Positions 35,698 through 44,255 of a stretch of 64,000 nt of DNA are shown in pieces. The stretch is from the NCBI RefSeq assembly GCF_900100605.1, contig NZ_FNCN01000007.1:62001-126000 (forward strand), given 5' to 3'. The notes under the pieces were generated by a model. That model was given only the letters and a program-made list of their open reading frames with translations, was not told the origin of the DNA and searched no databases. The DNA comes from Sinosporangium album. GTDB lineage: Bacteria; Actinomycetota; Actinomycetes; Streptosporangiales; Streptosporangiaceae. The position numbers and the translations under genes are program-made. Position 1 is the first letter of the stretch, and the number at the start of each line of letters is the position of its first letter.

Positions 35698-36636
35698 ATG
35701 ACAACAAACGCACAGGTCGCAGCAGGTCCGCTGCAGGGCAGGGTGGCGCTGGTCGCCGGGGCGACCCGCGGCACGGGACGCGCCATCGCGGTGGAACTCG
35801 GACGGGCGGGCGCGACCGTCTACTGCACCGGGCGCAGCGGCGAAGGGCACCGCTCGGAGATGGACCGCCCCGAGACCATCGAGGAGACCGCCCAGCTCGT
35901 GGCCCGCGCCGGCGGGCAGGGCATCGCCGTACGCGTCGACCACCTCGTGCCCGAGCAGGTGGAGGCCCTGGTCGCCAAGATCGATGCGGAACAGGGCAGG
36001 CTCGACATCCTGATCAACGACATCTGGGGCGGCGACCACCTCGGGGAGTGGGACATCCCCATGTGGAAGCACTCCCTGGAACGCGGCACACGGCTGCTCA
36101 GACTGGCGATCGACACCCACATCATCACCGCCCACCACGCGTTTCCGCTGCTCACCCGCACCCCCGGCGGCCTGGTGGTGGAGCTCACCGACGGCACGAC
36201 CGACCACAACGCCACCCGCTACCGCGCCGACAACGTCTACTACGACCTCGCCAAGGCGTCGGTGAACCGGCTGGCGTTCGCCTGGTCCAAGGAGCTCCTG
36301 CCGTACGGCGGGACCTCCGTGGCGGTGACCCCCGGCTGGATCCGCTCGGAGGCCATGCTGGAGCACTTCGGCGTGACCGAGGAGAACTGGCGCGACGGCA
36401 CCGAGCGGGACCCGCACTTCGCGATCTCCGAGTCGCCCGCCTACATCGGCCGAGCGGTCGCCTCGCTGGCGTCCGACCCCGAGCGGGCCCGCTGGACGGG
36501 ACGGTCGCTCACCAGCGCCGAACTGGCCGAGGAGTACGGCTTCACCGACGCGGACGGCAGCAGGCCGGACTGCTGGCGCTACCTCGTGGAGGTCCAGGAG
36601 AAGGGCCTGCCGGCCGACACCACCGGCTATCGCTGA
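35698..36636 (+). CDS. short-chain dehydrogenase/reductase
   Basis: 312 residues from ATG 35698 (MTTNAQVAAGPLQGRVALVAGATRGTGRAIA). The nucleotide motif is GATRGTG and the catalytic pair YDLAK (Y-x3-K). A C-terminal extension (DSRP-type tail GFTDADGSRPDCWRYLVEVQEKG) is typical of an actinobacterial SDR group with unknown substrate. Another in-frame ATG at 35659 would add 13 residues. The gene converges with the WYL regulator, overlapping it by 10 bp. Confidence 0.87.
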   Translation: MTTNAQVAAGPLQGRVALVAGATRGTGRAIAVELGRAGATVYCTGRSGEGHRSEMDRPETIEETAQLVARAGGQGIAVRVDHLVPEQVEALVAKIDAEQGRLDILINDIWGGDHLGEWDIPMWKHSLERGTRLLRLAIDTHIITAHHAFPLLTRTPGGLVVELTDGTTDHNATRYRADNVYYDLAKASVNRLAFAWSKELLPYGGTSVAVTPGWIRSEAMLEHFGVTEENWRDGTERDPHFAISESPAYIGRAVASLASDPERARWTGRSLTSAELAEEYGFTDADGSRPDCWRYLVEVQEKGLPADTTGYR

Positions 36637-37601
36637 TCGGCGCCCGCGCCGTAGATCGCGCACAGGCGGCTCGCCGCCGCGGCGAGCCGCTCGCGCAGCA
36701 CCGCGGGGGCCAGCACCTCGGCCTCGGCCCCGAACCGCAGCACCTGGTGGTAGGCCACTTCGACCGCCTCGACGGGCAGGGACAGCGTCACCCAGCCCCG
36801 CTCGTCGGGCGGCCCCGCGGAGGCCAGCGCCGCCGGCAGCGCCGCCGGGTCGGCGACGCCGGGCAGAGCGCGCAGCCCCGCCGGGCTGAGCCGCAGGCTG
36901 ACCTGCGTGGTGAGCAGCGACTTGGAGAACTGCGCGGCGCGCTCGGCCCAGAACGCGGCGAGGTCGAGGTCGGGGGCCCGGGAGAAGTGGCGCTCGGCGT
37001 GCACCTCCACCTCCTCGAACCGGTCGACCCGGTAGACGAGGAACCGCTGCGCCGACCTCGCCGCGAGATACCACACCCCGGCCTTCAGCACGAGGCCGTA
37101 GGGTTCGAGCTCGCGCGCCGCCCGGCCGTAGCGCGCGGTCACCGGGTGGTCGCCCCACACGGCCCGGGCGAGCGGCGCCAAGGCGTGCGGCGTCTCCCCG
37201 GTGACGAACCAGCCGGGGGCGTCCAGATGGAACCGCTGAGCCGCCGTGCGCGGCGCGTCGCGGGAGCCGGGCGGCAGCGCCGCGGCGGCCTTGAGCCGGG
37301 CGGCGGTCGCCACCTCCGCCAGGCCCATCTCGCGCAGCGCGTCGGGCACCCCCGACAGGAAGAGCGCCTCGGCCTCGGCCCGGTCGAGCCCGGTGAGCCG
37401 GGTGCGGTAACCGTCGAGCAGCCGGTAGCCGCCGCCGCGACCCCGGTCGGAGTAGACCGGCACACCGGCCTCGGAGAGAGCGAGCACGTCCCGGTGGACG
37501 GTGCGCTCGCACACTGACAGCTCCTCCGCGAGCTGACCCGCGGTCATCCCGCCCCGGGTCTGGAGCAGCAGCACCAACGACAGCAGTCTTGCCGCGCGCA
37601 T
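36627..37601 (-). CDS. YafY-type transcriptional regulator with WYL domain
   Basis: 324 residues. The HTH_11 winged helix is LLSLVLLLQTRGGMTAGQLAEELSVCERTVHRDVLALSEAGVPVYSDRG, followed by GGGYRLLDGYRTRLTGL. The WYL ligand domain includes KAGVWYLAARSA and YRVDRFEEVEV. ATG 37601 (MRAARLLSLV) is the usual start of this family; an ATG six codons upstream also exists. Its target may be the SDR gene on the other strand. Confidence 0.85.
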   Translation of the reverse strand: MRAARLLSLVLLLQTRGGMTAGQLAEELSVCERTVHRDVLALSEAGVPVYSDRGRGGGYRLLDGYRTRLTGLDRAEAEALFLSGVPDALREMGLAEVATAARLKAAAALPPGSRDAPRTAAQRFHLDAPGWFVTGETPHALAPLARAVWGDHPVTARYGRAARELEPYGLVLKAGVWYLAARSAQRFLVYRVDRFEEVEVHAERHFSRAPDLDLAAFWAERAAQFSKSLLTTQVSLRLSPAGLRALPGVADPAALPAALASAGPPDERGWVTLSLPVEAVEVAYHQVLRFGAEAEVLAPAVLRERLAAAASRLCAIYGAGADQR

Positions 37602-37735
37602 CCCCAGAGGGTACGGCATGCGCGGCCCCGGCGATACGCGATCTTCCGGGGGCGGGCCGCTCGGACGTCGGCCCGCCCCCGGCGCGCCCGTCAGGGCCGC
37701 GGGGCCGGGGGCGCGGGGCCGTTCGACCGGTCGCG

Positions 37736-37764
37736 TTGCATGATCACGCGGATGCGGCTAGCCT
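37736..37764 (+). promoter_or_regulatory. trp leader promoter
   Basis: TTGCAT (37736-37741), 17-nt spacer and TAGCCT (37759-37764). Expected transcription start is 37771-37772, that is, at the first base of the leader peptide ATG, so the leader mRNA appears leaderless. Confidence 0.65.
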
Positions 37765-37771
37765 TGGCCGC

Positions 37772-37813
37772 ATGCGAACCCGTAACAGCTCGATGTGGTG
37801 GCGCCGCTTCTAG
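37772..37813 (+). CDS. trpL: Trp leader peptide with tandem Trp codons
   Basis: 13-residue peptide MRTRNSSMWWRRF with two adjacent Trp codons at 37796-37801. The stop codon lies in the loop of the first leader hairpin (37801-37807 with 37814-37820). Ribosome stalling at the Trp codons would block that hairpin and favour the antiterminator 37813-37818 with 37845-37850. Confidence 0.85.
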   Translation: MRTRNSSMWWRRF

Positions 37814-37843
37814 GCGGCGCGGGTTCTCGCATGTGAATCGGAT

Positions 37844-37871
37844 GGCCGCCCTGGGAGGCGGCCTTCTTCGT
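37844..37871 (+). terminator. trp attenuator terminator
   Basis: GGCCGCC (37844-37850) pairs with GGCGGCC (37857-37863) around CTGGGA, followed by the pyrimidine-rich TTCTTCGT. It lies 48 nt before trpEG. Its left arm is also the partner of the antiterminator stem, which is the logic of transcription attenuation. Confidence 0.8.
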
Positions 37872-37918
37872 GTCCGCCCCCGGGGCATCCTTATTTGTGA
37901 AGAGGGGCGAGACGCAAG

Positions 37919-40063
37919 GTGGAGAAAAGCGGATATACCACGGCCGGTGGCATCGCGGTCGAGGTGTCGGCGGCCGACGTGCCCGAGTCCGTGCTCGAAG
38001 AGATCGTGAGCTCTCTCGGCCGCCGCCGGGGAGGGGTCCTGTCCTCGGGCATGGAATACCCCGGCCGTTACAGCCGGTGGCACCTGGCCTACGCCGACCC
38101 CTGCCTGGAGATCACGGCCAGGGGGCGGCGCATCTCGGCCAGGGCGCTCAACGCCCGGGGCCGCGTCGTGCTCCCCGTGATCGCCTCATGCCTTCTCGCC
38201 GCCGGCAAGCCGACCGGGGAGCCCACCGGCGACCGGGTCGAGGTCCACGTCCCCGAGTCCGAGGACCTGCTCCCCGAGGAGATGCGCAGCCGCCGCCCCA
38301 CGGTGTTCAGCGCGATCCGCGAGGTGATCGCCGCCTTCCGCGGCACCGACGAGCACCTCGGCCTCTACGGCGCGTTCGGCTACGACCTGGCCTTCCAGTT
38401 CGAGCCGATCAGGCAGGTGCTCGCCAGGCCCGCCGACCAGCGGGACCTGGTGCTCCACCTGCCCGACCGGGTCCTCGTGGTCGACCGCAAGCGCGAGACC
38501 AGCAGGGAATACCTCTACGAGTTCACCGTCGACGGCGTCACGACGGCCGGCCTTCCCCGCGACGGCGAGGACCTGCCGCTCGCGTCCGTCCCCGACCACA
38601 TCCCGGCCGACCCCGAGCGCGGGCGATACGCCGAGGTCGTGGCCGCGGCCAAGGAGAAGTTCGTCCGCGGAGACCTGTTCGAGGTCGTGCCAGGCCAGGT
38701 GTTCCACGCCCCCTGCGCGGACCCGCCCGCCTTCTACCGCCACCTGCGCGCGACCAACCCCGCTCCCTATGAGTTCCTCTTCAACCTCGGCGACGGCGAG
38801 CACCTGGTCGGGGCGTCCCCGGAGATGTACGTCAGGGTCAGCGGCGACCGCGTGGAGACCTGCCCGATCTCCGGCACGATCGCCCGCGGCGGCAACCCCG
38901 TCGAGGACGCCGACAACATCCGCACCCTGCTCTCCAGTGTGAAGGAGGAGTCGGAGCTCACCATGTGCACCGACGTCGACCGCAACGACAAGTCGCGCGT
39001 CTGCGTCCCCGGCAGCGTCAAGGTCATCGGCCGCCGGCAGATCGAGATGTACTCCCGCCTCATCCACACCGTCGACCACATCGAGGGCCGCCTGCGGCCC
39101 GAGTTCGACGCGCTCGACGCCTTCCTCACCCACATGTGGGCCGTCACCGTGACCGGCGCGCCCAAGACCTGGGCCATGCAGTTCATCGAGGATCACGAGG
39201 CCACCACCCGCCGCTGGTACGGCGGAGCCGTCGGCTACATCGGCTTCGACGGGGCGATGAACACCGGCCTCACCCTGCGCACCGCCCAGATCAGGGGCGG
39301 CGTCGCCGCCGTGCGGGCCGGGGCGACCCTGCTGTTCGACTCCGACCCCGATGCCGAGGAGCGCGAGACCGAGCTCAAGGCCAGCGCGCTGCTCGGCGCC
39401 CTCGCGACCGTCGGCAACGGCACCCCCTCCGCCGAGGCCGAGGACCCGGCCCCCGCCGAGCGGGTGGGCGAGGGCCTCTCCGTGCTGCTCGTCGACCACG
39501 AGGACTCCTTCGTCAACACCCTCGCCGACTACTTCCGGCGGCAGGGGGCCACCGTCACCACCCTCAGGCACGGCTTCCCGGCCCGGATGATCGACGAGAT
39601 CGCCCCCGACCTCGTCGTGATGTCGCCCGGCCCCGGCCGGCCCACCGACTTCGGCACCGCGGCCCTCCTCGACGCCGTCTACGAGCGCCGGCTGCCGGTG
39701 TTCGGCGTGTGCCTCGGCCTCCAGGCGATGGTCGAGCACGCCGGAGGCACCCTGGCGCTGCTGCCCCACCCCGAGCACGGCAAGCGGGGCAGGGTCGGCC
39801 GCGAGGGCGACAGCGCGCTGCTCGACGGGCTGCCCGCGGAGTTCACCGCCGCCCGCTACCACTCGCTCCACGCCAAGCGTGACGGCGTCGCGGGATTCTC
39901 GGCGACCGCCTTCACACCCGACGGCGCGGTGATGGCGATCGAGGATCCGGACAACCGCCGCTTCGCCGTACAGTTCCACCCCGAGTCGATCCTGACCATC
40001 GAAGGCGGGGCAGGCGAAAGGATCATTACCAACGTGCTCAAGCTCGCCCGGGTGGCCCGCTGA
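37919..40063 (+). CDS. trpEG: anthranilate synthase, fused TrpE-TrpG
   Basis: 714 residues. The TrpE part (1-500) makes anthranilate from chorismate and shows VTGAPKTWAMQFIEDHE and RWYGGAVGYIGFDGAMNTGLTLRTA. The TrpG amidotransferase part (about 515-714) supplies ammonia from glutamine, with nucleophile FGVCLGLQAM, and QFHPESI carrying the catalytic His and Glu. GTG 37919 follows AAGGTGG-like sequence. The fused type is seen in actinomycetes and rhizobia. It is not linked to other trp genes here, but the Trp-Trp leader indicates control by tryptophan supply. Confidence 0.95.
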   Translation: MEKSGYTTAGGIAVEVSAADVPESVLEEIVSSLGRRRGGVLSSGMEYPGRYSRWHLAYADPCLEITARGRRISARALNARGRVVLPVIASCLLAAGKPTGEPTGDRVEVHVPESEDLLPEEMRSRRPTVFSAIREVIAAFRGTDEHLGLYGAFGYDLAFQFEPIRQVLARPADQRDLVLHLPDRVLVVDRKRETSREYLYEFTVDGVTTAGLPRDGEDLPLASVPDHIPADPERGRYAEVVAAAKEKFVRGDLFEVVPGQVFHAPCADPPAFYRHLRATNPAPYEFLFNLGDGEHLVGASPEMYVRVSGDRVETCPISGTIARGGNPVEDADNIRTLLSSVKEESELTMCTDVDRNDKSRVCVPGSVKVIGRRQIEMYSRLIHTVDHIEGRLRPEFDALDAFLTHMWAVTVTGAPKTWAMQFIEDHEATTRRWYGGAVGYIGFDGAMNTGLTLRTAQIRGGVAAVRAGATLLFDSDPDAEERETELKASALLGALATVGNGTPSAEAEDPAPAERVGEGLSVLLVDHEDSFVNTLADYFRRQGATVTTLRHGFPARMIDEIAPDLVVMSPGPGRPTDFGTAALLDAVYERRLPVFGVCLGLQAMVEHAGGTLALLPHPEHGKRGRVGREGDSALLDGLPAEFTAARYHSLHAKRDGVAGFSATAFTPDGAVMAIEDPDNRRFAVQFHPESILTIEGGAGERIITNVLKLARVAR

Positions 40064-40139
40064 CCTGCGGTCGGTCGCGCCGCCTCGATCCCTTGAGTAA
40101 AGAGAGCCGAGAACGCCGGACTCGGTGTGCCGCAGGCTC

Positions 40140-40195
40140 TAAAGTCTCCACCGCATGGAGCCGCACAGGCCGGTGAGGCGTGTCCTCACCGGCCT
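40140..40195 (+). promoter_or_regulatory. -10 element and strong hairpin in front of the amidohydrolase gene
   Basis: TAAAGT (40140-40145) precedes an ATG at 40155 and a perfect 12-bp stem, AGGCCGGTGAGG (40167-40178) with CCTCACCGGCCT (40184-40195), loop CGTGT. The hairpin lies 104 nt after trpEG and 53 nt before the next gene. It may be the trpEG terminator or an attenuator for the amidohydrolase. Confidence 0.5.
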
Positions 40196-40248
40196 CCGCG
40201 TTTCCTGCGCGCCGGCGCGGCCATGGCGGCCATGGGGGAGAGACAGCA

Positions 40249-42120
40249 ATGCGATCACAGGACCGATCAGAGGACGCGGTGCCGGGCAGGCCCGCCACCG
40301 GGCCGGCCAAGGCCGGCGCGCCGACCGGCGGGGCCGGGGGGAGACCCACGAGGCCGCCCGCGGTCCCAGGCACGCCGGCCCGGCGTGAGACACCGCCCGC
40401 CGCGCCCGAGGAGCCGGCCGGATCCGGTATGTCCGGCGCGAGGGCCGGGGGGCCTGCGGCCGGGCCCGGGGGCGGCATCCGCGGTGCCGGGGCCGGCGCG
40501 GTGGACGGGGAGCCCGCCGCACCCGCGGCGGTGCCGCTCGCGCCTGCGGCGGTGCACGCCCGACTCGACGCGGCCTCGGCGCGGCTGGAGGCGGCGCGTG
40601 CCCGGCTGCACGCGGTGCCGGTCAGGCTGGACGCGGTGCCGGTCAGGCTGGACGCGGTGCCGGTCAGGCTGGAGGCCCTCCCTTCCCGGGGGGACGACGC
40701 CCTCCCCCCGACGGGCGGCCTCCGGCGGCGGGCGGTGCGCGGGGGAGAGGTCGCCGAGCTCAGGCCGCGCGGCGGCGGTGCCGTACCGGAGGTGTCGCCC
40801 TTAAGGGCGGTGGCGCCCATGGGCGACGTCACGCCCATCAAGATCGCCGTCTCGGCGCGGCTGGACACCGTTCCCACCGGGCCGGGCGCGGTCCGGCGCC
40901 GGTCGGGCGCCCCGGCGGGCGACGGGCCCGGAGTGTCGCCCGCAGTGTCGCCTGCCGCATCGCCCCGCGACCTGCCCGGCGACCTGCCCGTCGCGCTGCC
41001 CGACCCGGTCCGGGAGGCGGTCCTCGCCCCCCTGGTCGACCACCACTGCCGGGGCGTCGAGCGCGACGACATCCCCCGGGCGCGGTTCGAGACCCTGATC
41101 TCCGACTCCGGCACGCCCGCTCCGCCGGGGACCACGCACTTCGACACGCCCCTCGGCACCGCCATCCGCCGATGGTGCGCGCCGCTCCTCGACCTCGACC
41201 CGCACGCCTCACCCGCGGTCTACGTGTCGCGGCGCGCCGAGCTCGGCGCCGACGAGGCCAACCGGAGGCTGCTCCGCGCCGCCGGCGCGGCCGCCTTCCT
41301 CGTCGACACCGGCGAGGCCCGTCCGGAGCTGCTGACGGCCGCGGAGATGGGCCGCCTCGGCGGCGCGGCGGCCGACGAGATCACATCGGTGGAACAGGTC
41401 GAACAGCGGATCGCCGAGTCGGCCCGCACCGCCGTCGACTACATGGCGGCACTGGCGGCGGCACTGCACGAGCGCGCGGCGCGGGCGGTCGGGCTCGCGT
41501 CGTCCATCGCCCACCGCCACGGCCTGCACTTCGACCCGGCCCGCCCGAGCAGAGGCTCGGTCATCGCGGCGGCCAACCGCCGCCTGGCCGACCCCAGGGA
41601 GCCCCTCGCCGACCCGGTCCTGCTCCGCCACCTGCTGTGGGCCGCGGTCGACGTGTCCCGCGAGCGCGGCCTGCCCCTGCAGATGCCCACGGGGTACGGC
41701 CGCGCCGCCTTCGACCCCCACCGCTCGGACCCGACGCTGATGACCGGTTTCCTGAGGATCGTGCAGCAGCTCGGCGTGCCGATCATCCTGCTGCACTGCT
41801 ATCCGTTCCACCGCCAGGCCGCCCACTTGGCCTGCGTCTTCCCCCACGTCTACCTCGACGTCGGCCTCGCACTCACCGGCACGGCCTCCTCGTCGGTCAT
41901 CGGCGAACTGCTCGACCTGGTCCCCTTCCACAAGCAGATGTTCGGCTCGGGCGGCTCGGGCGTGGCCGAGATCGGTTTCCTCGGCGCGCTCCACCACCGC
42001 AGGGCCCTGGCCCGCGCGCTCGCGACCCGGCTCGAACGCGGGGAGTGGGCGGCGGCCGACGCGGCCCGGGTCGCGCACATGATCGGGGCCGGCAACGCCC
42101 GCCGCGTGTACCGCCTCTGA
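40249..42120 (+). CDS. amidohydrolase-2 family protein (FluG N-terminal-like) with long disordered extension
   Basis: 623 residues. The enzyme-like part starts near residue 250: PLVDHHCRGV gives the metal-binding H-x-x motif at about 264-267; THFDTPLGTAIRRWCAPLLDL, FLVDTGEARPELLTAAEM, YPFHRQAAHLACVFPHVYLDVG and KQMFGSGGSG follow. This is a TIM-barrel hydrolase related to the N-terminal half of FluG. The first ~250 residues are Pro/Ala/Gly-rich and contain six heptads of type ARLDA-x-x, partly encoded by 21-bp repeats. Start ATG 40249 follows GGGGGAG. The substrate is unknown. Confidence 0.78.
   Translation: MRSQDRSEDAVPGRPATGPAKAGAPTGGAGGRPTRPPAVPGTPARRETPPAAPEEPAGSGMSGARAGGPAAGPGGGIRGAGAGAVDGEPAAPAAVPLAPAAVHARLDAASARLEAARARLHAVPVRLDAVPVRLDAVPVRLEALPSRGDDALPPTGGLRRRAVRGGEVAELRPRGGGAVPEVSPLRAVAPMGDVTPIKIAVSARLDTVPTGPGAVRRRSGAPAGDGPGVSPAVSPAASPRDLPGDLPVALPDPVREAVLAPLVDHHCRGVERDDIPRARFETLISDSGTPAPPGTTHFDTPLGTAIRRWCAPLLDLDPHASPAVYVSRRAELGADEANRRLLRAAGAAAFLVDTGEARPELLTAAEMGRLGGAAADEITSVEQVEQRIAESARTAVDYMAALAAALHERAARAVGLASSIAHRHGLHFDPARPSRGSVIAAANRRLADPREPLADPVLLRHLLWAAVDVSRERGLPLQMPTGYGRAAFDPHRSDPTLMTGFLRIVQQLGVPIILLHCYPFHRQAAHLACVFPHVYLDVGLALTGTASSSVIGELLDLVPFHKQMFGSGGSGVAEIGFLGALHHRRALARALATRLERGEWAAADAARVAHMIGAGNARRVYRL
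40612..40674 (+). repeat. three tandem 21-bp repeats inside the amidohydrolase gene
   Basis: Units 40612-40632 and 40633-40653 are identical; 40654-40674 differs by one base. Each encodes the heptad AVPVRLD/E. Related diverged heptads lie just upstream (ARLDAAS, ARLEAAR, ARLHA). Confidence 0.9.
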
Positions 42121-42228
42121 GCCGCCCCGGAAGCGGCGTCGGCGTCGGCGCACCGGAGGGCACGCGGACAGGCGAGGAGGTCTAGCATGTGGGGCGGCCC
42201 GCGAAGCGACGAGAGCAGGGGGAGTTCC

Positions 42229-42951
42229 ATGAGTGATGAGCCGCGTTTCCTGAGCGAGGTGACGGTCGAGCTGGTGAGGCAGAGCGCCGCCGACAGCGAC
42301 GTGCTCTGGGCGGCGCGGGTGTCGACCGCGGGCGAGCAGTCCTTGGAGGAGCTCACCAAGGACCCCGAGCGGTCCAAGGGGCTGATCAACTTCCTGATGC
42401 GCGACCGGCACGGCAGCCCGTTCGAGCACAACTCGATGACCTTCTTCGTGAGCGCTCCCATCCTGGTGTTCCGGGAGTTCCAGCGCCACAGGGTCGGCTG
42501 GTCGTACAACGAGGAGAGTGGGCGTTATCGCGAGCTTCGTCCGATTTTCTATGTTCCGGGGGCGGACCGCCCCCTGGTCCAGCAGGGCAAGCCGGGGCGC
42601 TACGAGTTCCACGCGGGCAGCGACGAGCAGCACAAACTGGTCAGCGAGGCGATGGAGTCATCGTATCGGCGGGCCTACGAGGCATACCAGGAGATGCTGG
42701 AGGCCGGCGTCGCCCGTGAGGTGGCCCGCGCGGTCCTCCCGGTCGGGACCTACTCGACGATGTATGCCACGTGCAACGCCCGGTCGCTGATGCACTTCCT
42801 GTCGTTGCGCACGAAGGACGAGCAGGCCCGCGTGCCCTCCTTCCCGCAATACGAGATCGAGCTGGTGGCCCGGCGCATGGAGGCGCTCTGGGCCGAGCTG
42901 ATGCCGCTGACCCACGCGGCGTTCGTCGCCAACGGAAGGACCGCCCCCTGA
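42229..42951 (+). CDS. thyX: ThyX, flavin-dependent thymidylate synthase
   Basis: 240 residues. It makes dTMP from dUMP with FAD and methylene-tetrahydrofolate. The ThyX signature RHRVGWSYNEESGRY spans residues 86-100; FEHNSMTFFVSAP and TCNARSLMHFLSLR are further conserved blocks. ATG 42229 follows AGGGGGAG. It stands alone between the amidohydrolase and the convergent MoaD-like gene. Confidence 0.95.
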   Translation: MSDEPRFLSEVTVELVRQSAADSDVLWAARVSTAGEQSLEELTKDPERSKGLINFLMRDRHGSPFEHNSMTFFVSAPILVFREFQRHRVGWSYNEESGRYRELRPIFYVPGADRPLVQQGKPGRYEFHAGSDEQHKLVSEAMESSYRRAYEAYQEMLEAGVAREVARAVLPVGTYSTMYATCNARSLMHFLSLRTKDEQARVPSFPQYEIELVARRMEALWAELMPLTHAAFVANGRTAP

Positions 42952-43080
42952 CGGGGTGAGTCCCCGTCGGGCGCGGGGCCGGCATGGCCCGCGGCGCGTG
43001 CGAGCCCCGCGGGCCGCGTGGCCGGGAGGGGCACGGCGCGCGCGGGTCCCGTGGGGCAGGCGCGGGAGCGCCCGCCCGGC

Positions 43081-43392
43081 TTACGCGAGGGCAGGCAGCA
43101 CATAGACTTCCGCGCCCGGGGGGAGCACGCAGTCAAGGCCGCCGATGCGGCGGGCGTTCTCGCCGCAGACGAACATGTTGATATGTCGGCGGATGCGGCC
43201 GTAGTCGTCGCGCAGCCGCTGTTCGAGCGAAGGATGGGTCCTGCGCAGGGTGTCCAGAGCACCGCCCAGTGTGGGCTGGGTGTCGCGGTGATCGGCCACG
43301 GCGAAGACCCGCACCTCGCTGGTGTCCCCCACCCAGTGCCGCAGGGTGCTGGGTAAGACAAAGGTCACAAGCATGACCGGACGCGCCGACAT
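43081..43392 (-). CDS. MoaD/ThiS-like ubiquitin-fold protein lacking the C-terminal diglycine
   Basis: 103 residues. TLGGALDTLRRTHPSLEQRLRDDYGRIRRHINMFVCGENARRIGGLDCVL and PGAEVYVLP form the beta-grasp fold of the MoaD-like proteins that accompany sialidase-like genes in actinomycetes. The family normally ends in Gly-Gly for sulfur transfer, but this one ends VYVLPALA. Start ATG 43392 has AAGGAG 9 nt upstream. The long in-frame upstream extension is not coding in character. The partner gene upstream is a remnant. Confidence 0.78.
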   Translation of the reverse strand: MSARPVMLVTFVLPSTLRHWVGDTSEVRVFAVADHRDTQPTLGGALDTLRRTHPSLEQRLRDDYGRIRRHINMFVCGENARRIGGLDCVLPPGAEVYVLPALA

Positions 43393-43648
43393 CGCAACTC
43401 CTTGAACGGGAAAGGCCCGGCGGTGCGCCGGGGCGGGCGTACGGCGCGGAGCCGTACAACGGGTTGGGGCATGGTGTGGCGTCGCGAGGTCGGTCGGGGG
43501 CTGTCCGCGGACGCGCGGGCACAGCAGCCCTGGTAGGCCGGTGTGCGACCTCATGCGGAGCATTCCTTTCAGGTCGGTGGCGGGCAGCGAGGCAGGGATT
43601 CCCACGGGAAGAGCGCGGGAATCCCCGTCGATCACAGGGTGGGGGCTG
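43393..43648 (-). other. non-coding remnant stretch upstream of the MoaD-like gene
   Basis: Together with the pseudogene and 43982-44255 this makes about 860 bp without an intact gene. It contains one 9-bp-arm hairpin, GGGATTCCC (43595-43603) with GGGAATCCC (43617-43625). Open frames here lack the usual codon bias. I see no RNA gene. Confidence 0.5.
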
Positions 43649-43981
43649 TCAGCCGGTGCGCGTGGCGCCGACGGGCGCGGGGGCCGGTACGGCGGAGCGC
43701 GGGGTGGCCCGGCGGTCCTGGCGGCGGAGCGGGGCGGCGGGGGCGATGCCCGCCCGGACGGCCCCGGGCTCGCAAGGGGAGGGGGCGACCCGCCGGATCC
43801 GGGTCGGCGCGGTGCCCGCGCGGGGAGGAAGGGCGGCCGGCGGCCGATCCGCCTCCTCCCAGATCTCGCGAAGATCAGGGGAGCGCAGGGGCGACGGGAG
43901 TGTCGCATGGCGGTCTCCGTCGGCGGCGCGCGCGGGGAGGGGCCCGTTGCGCGTGCCGATCGCGAGGAGCACGTCGCCCAT
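43649..43981 (-). pseudogene. decayed BNR/sialidase-like (WD40/YVTN-type) gene
   Basis: A 110-codon frame begins MGDVLLAIGTRNG, the normal start of the exo-alpha-sialidase-like family. After ~20 residues it jumps to SPDLREIWEEADRPPAALPP, TAPTRIRRVAPSPCEPGAVRAGIAPAA, which correspond to the second segment of intact relatives (family type: TWEEADRPPVAFP..., RIWQLAPSP, PGVVYAGVEPAALF). About 35 residues are missing internally and about 250 at the end. The place next to a MoaD-like gene is that of the intact family. The comparison is from memory of the family, not an alignment. Confidence 0.55.
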
Positions 43982-44255
43982 TGCAGCCTCCCTGATGCTC
44001 GTCCGCGCCGACGCGTGCGGATCGGCACCATCGTGTCACGCAGGGGGTGGGAAGAAGCCGGGTACATGCCTTTTCCGCTGCGAAGACGCCCCTTTTCTGG
44101 TTGCCTGACGGATAATCACCTGTCCTCGGGCGCCGCGCTGACGGCGTTCCGGAGCGGGCGGGGGAGGGGGTTTCCCCCGCCCTCGTCTCCGGGCGCCGCC
44201 GCACGGTCTCCCACGGCACCGCGGTCTGCGGCGCCGGGTCGTGCGACACGGCCTC

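Noticed and set aside
37919-40063. trpEG as a phenazine or antibiotic-cluster anthranilate synthase
   Set aside because: No secondary-metabolite genes are adjacent and the Trp-Trp attenuator points to tryptophan supply.
43393-44067. Upstream in-frame extension of the MoaD-like gene
   Set aside because: Pro/Arg-rich, no codon bias, no ribosome site at its start; the site at 43392 fits the family length.
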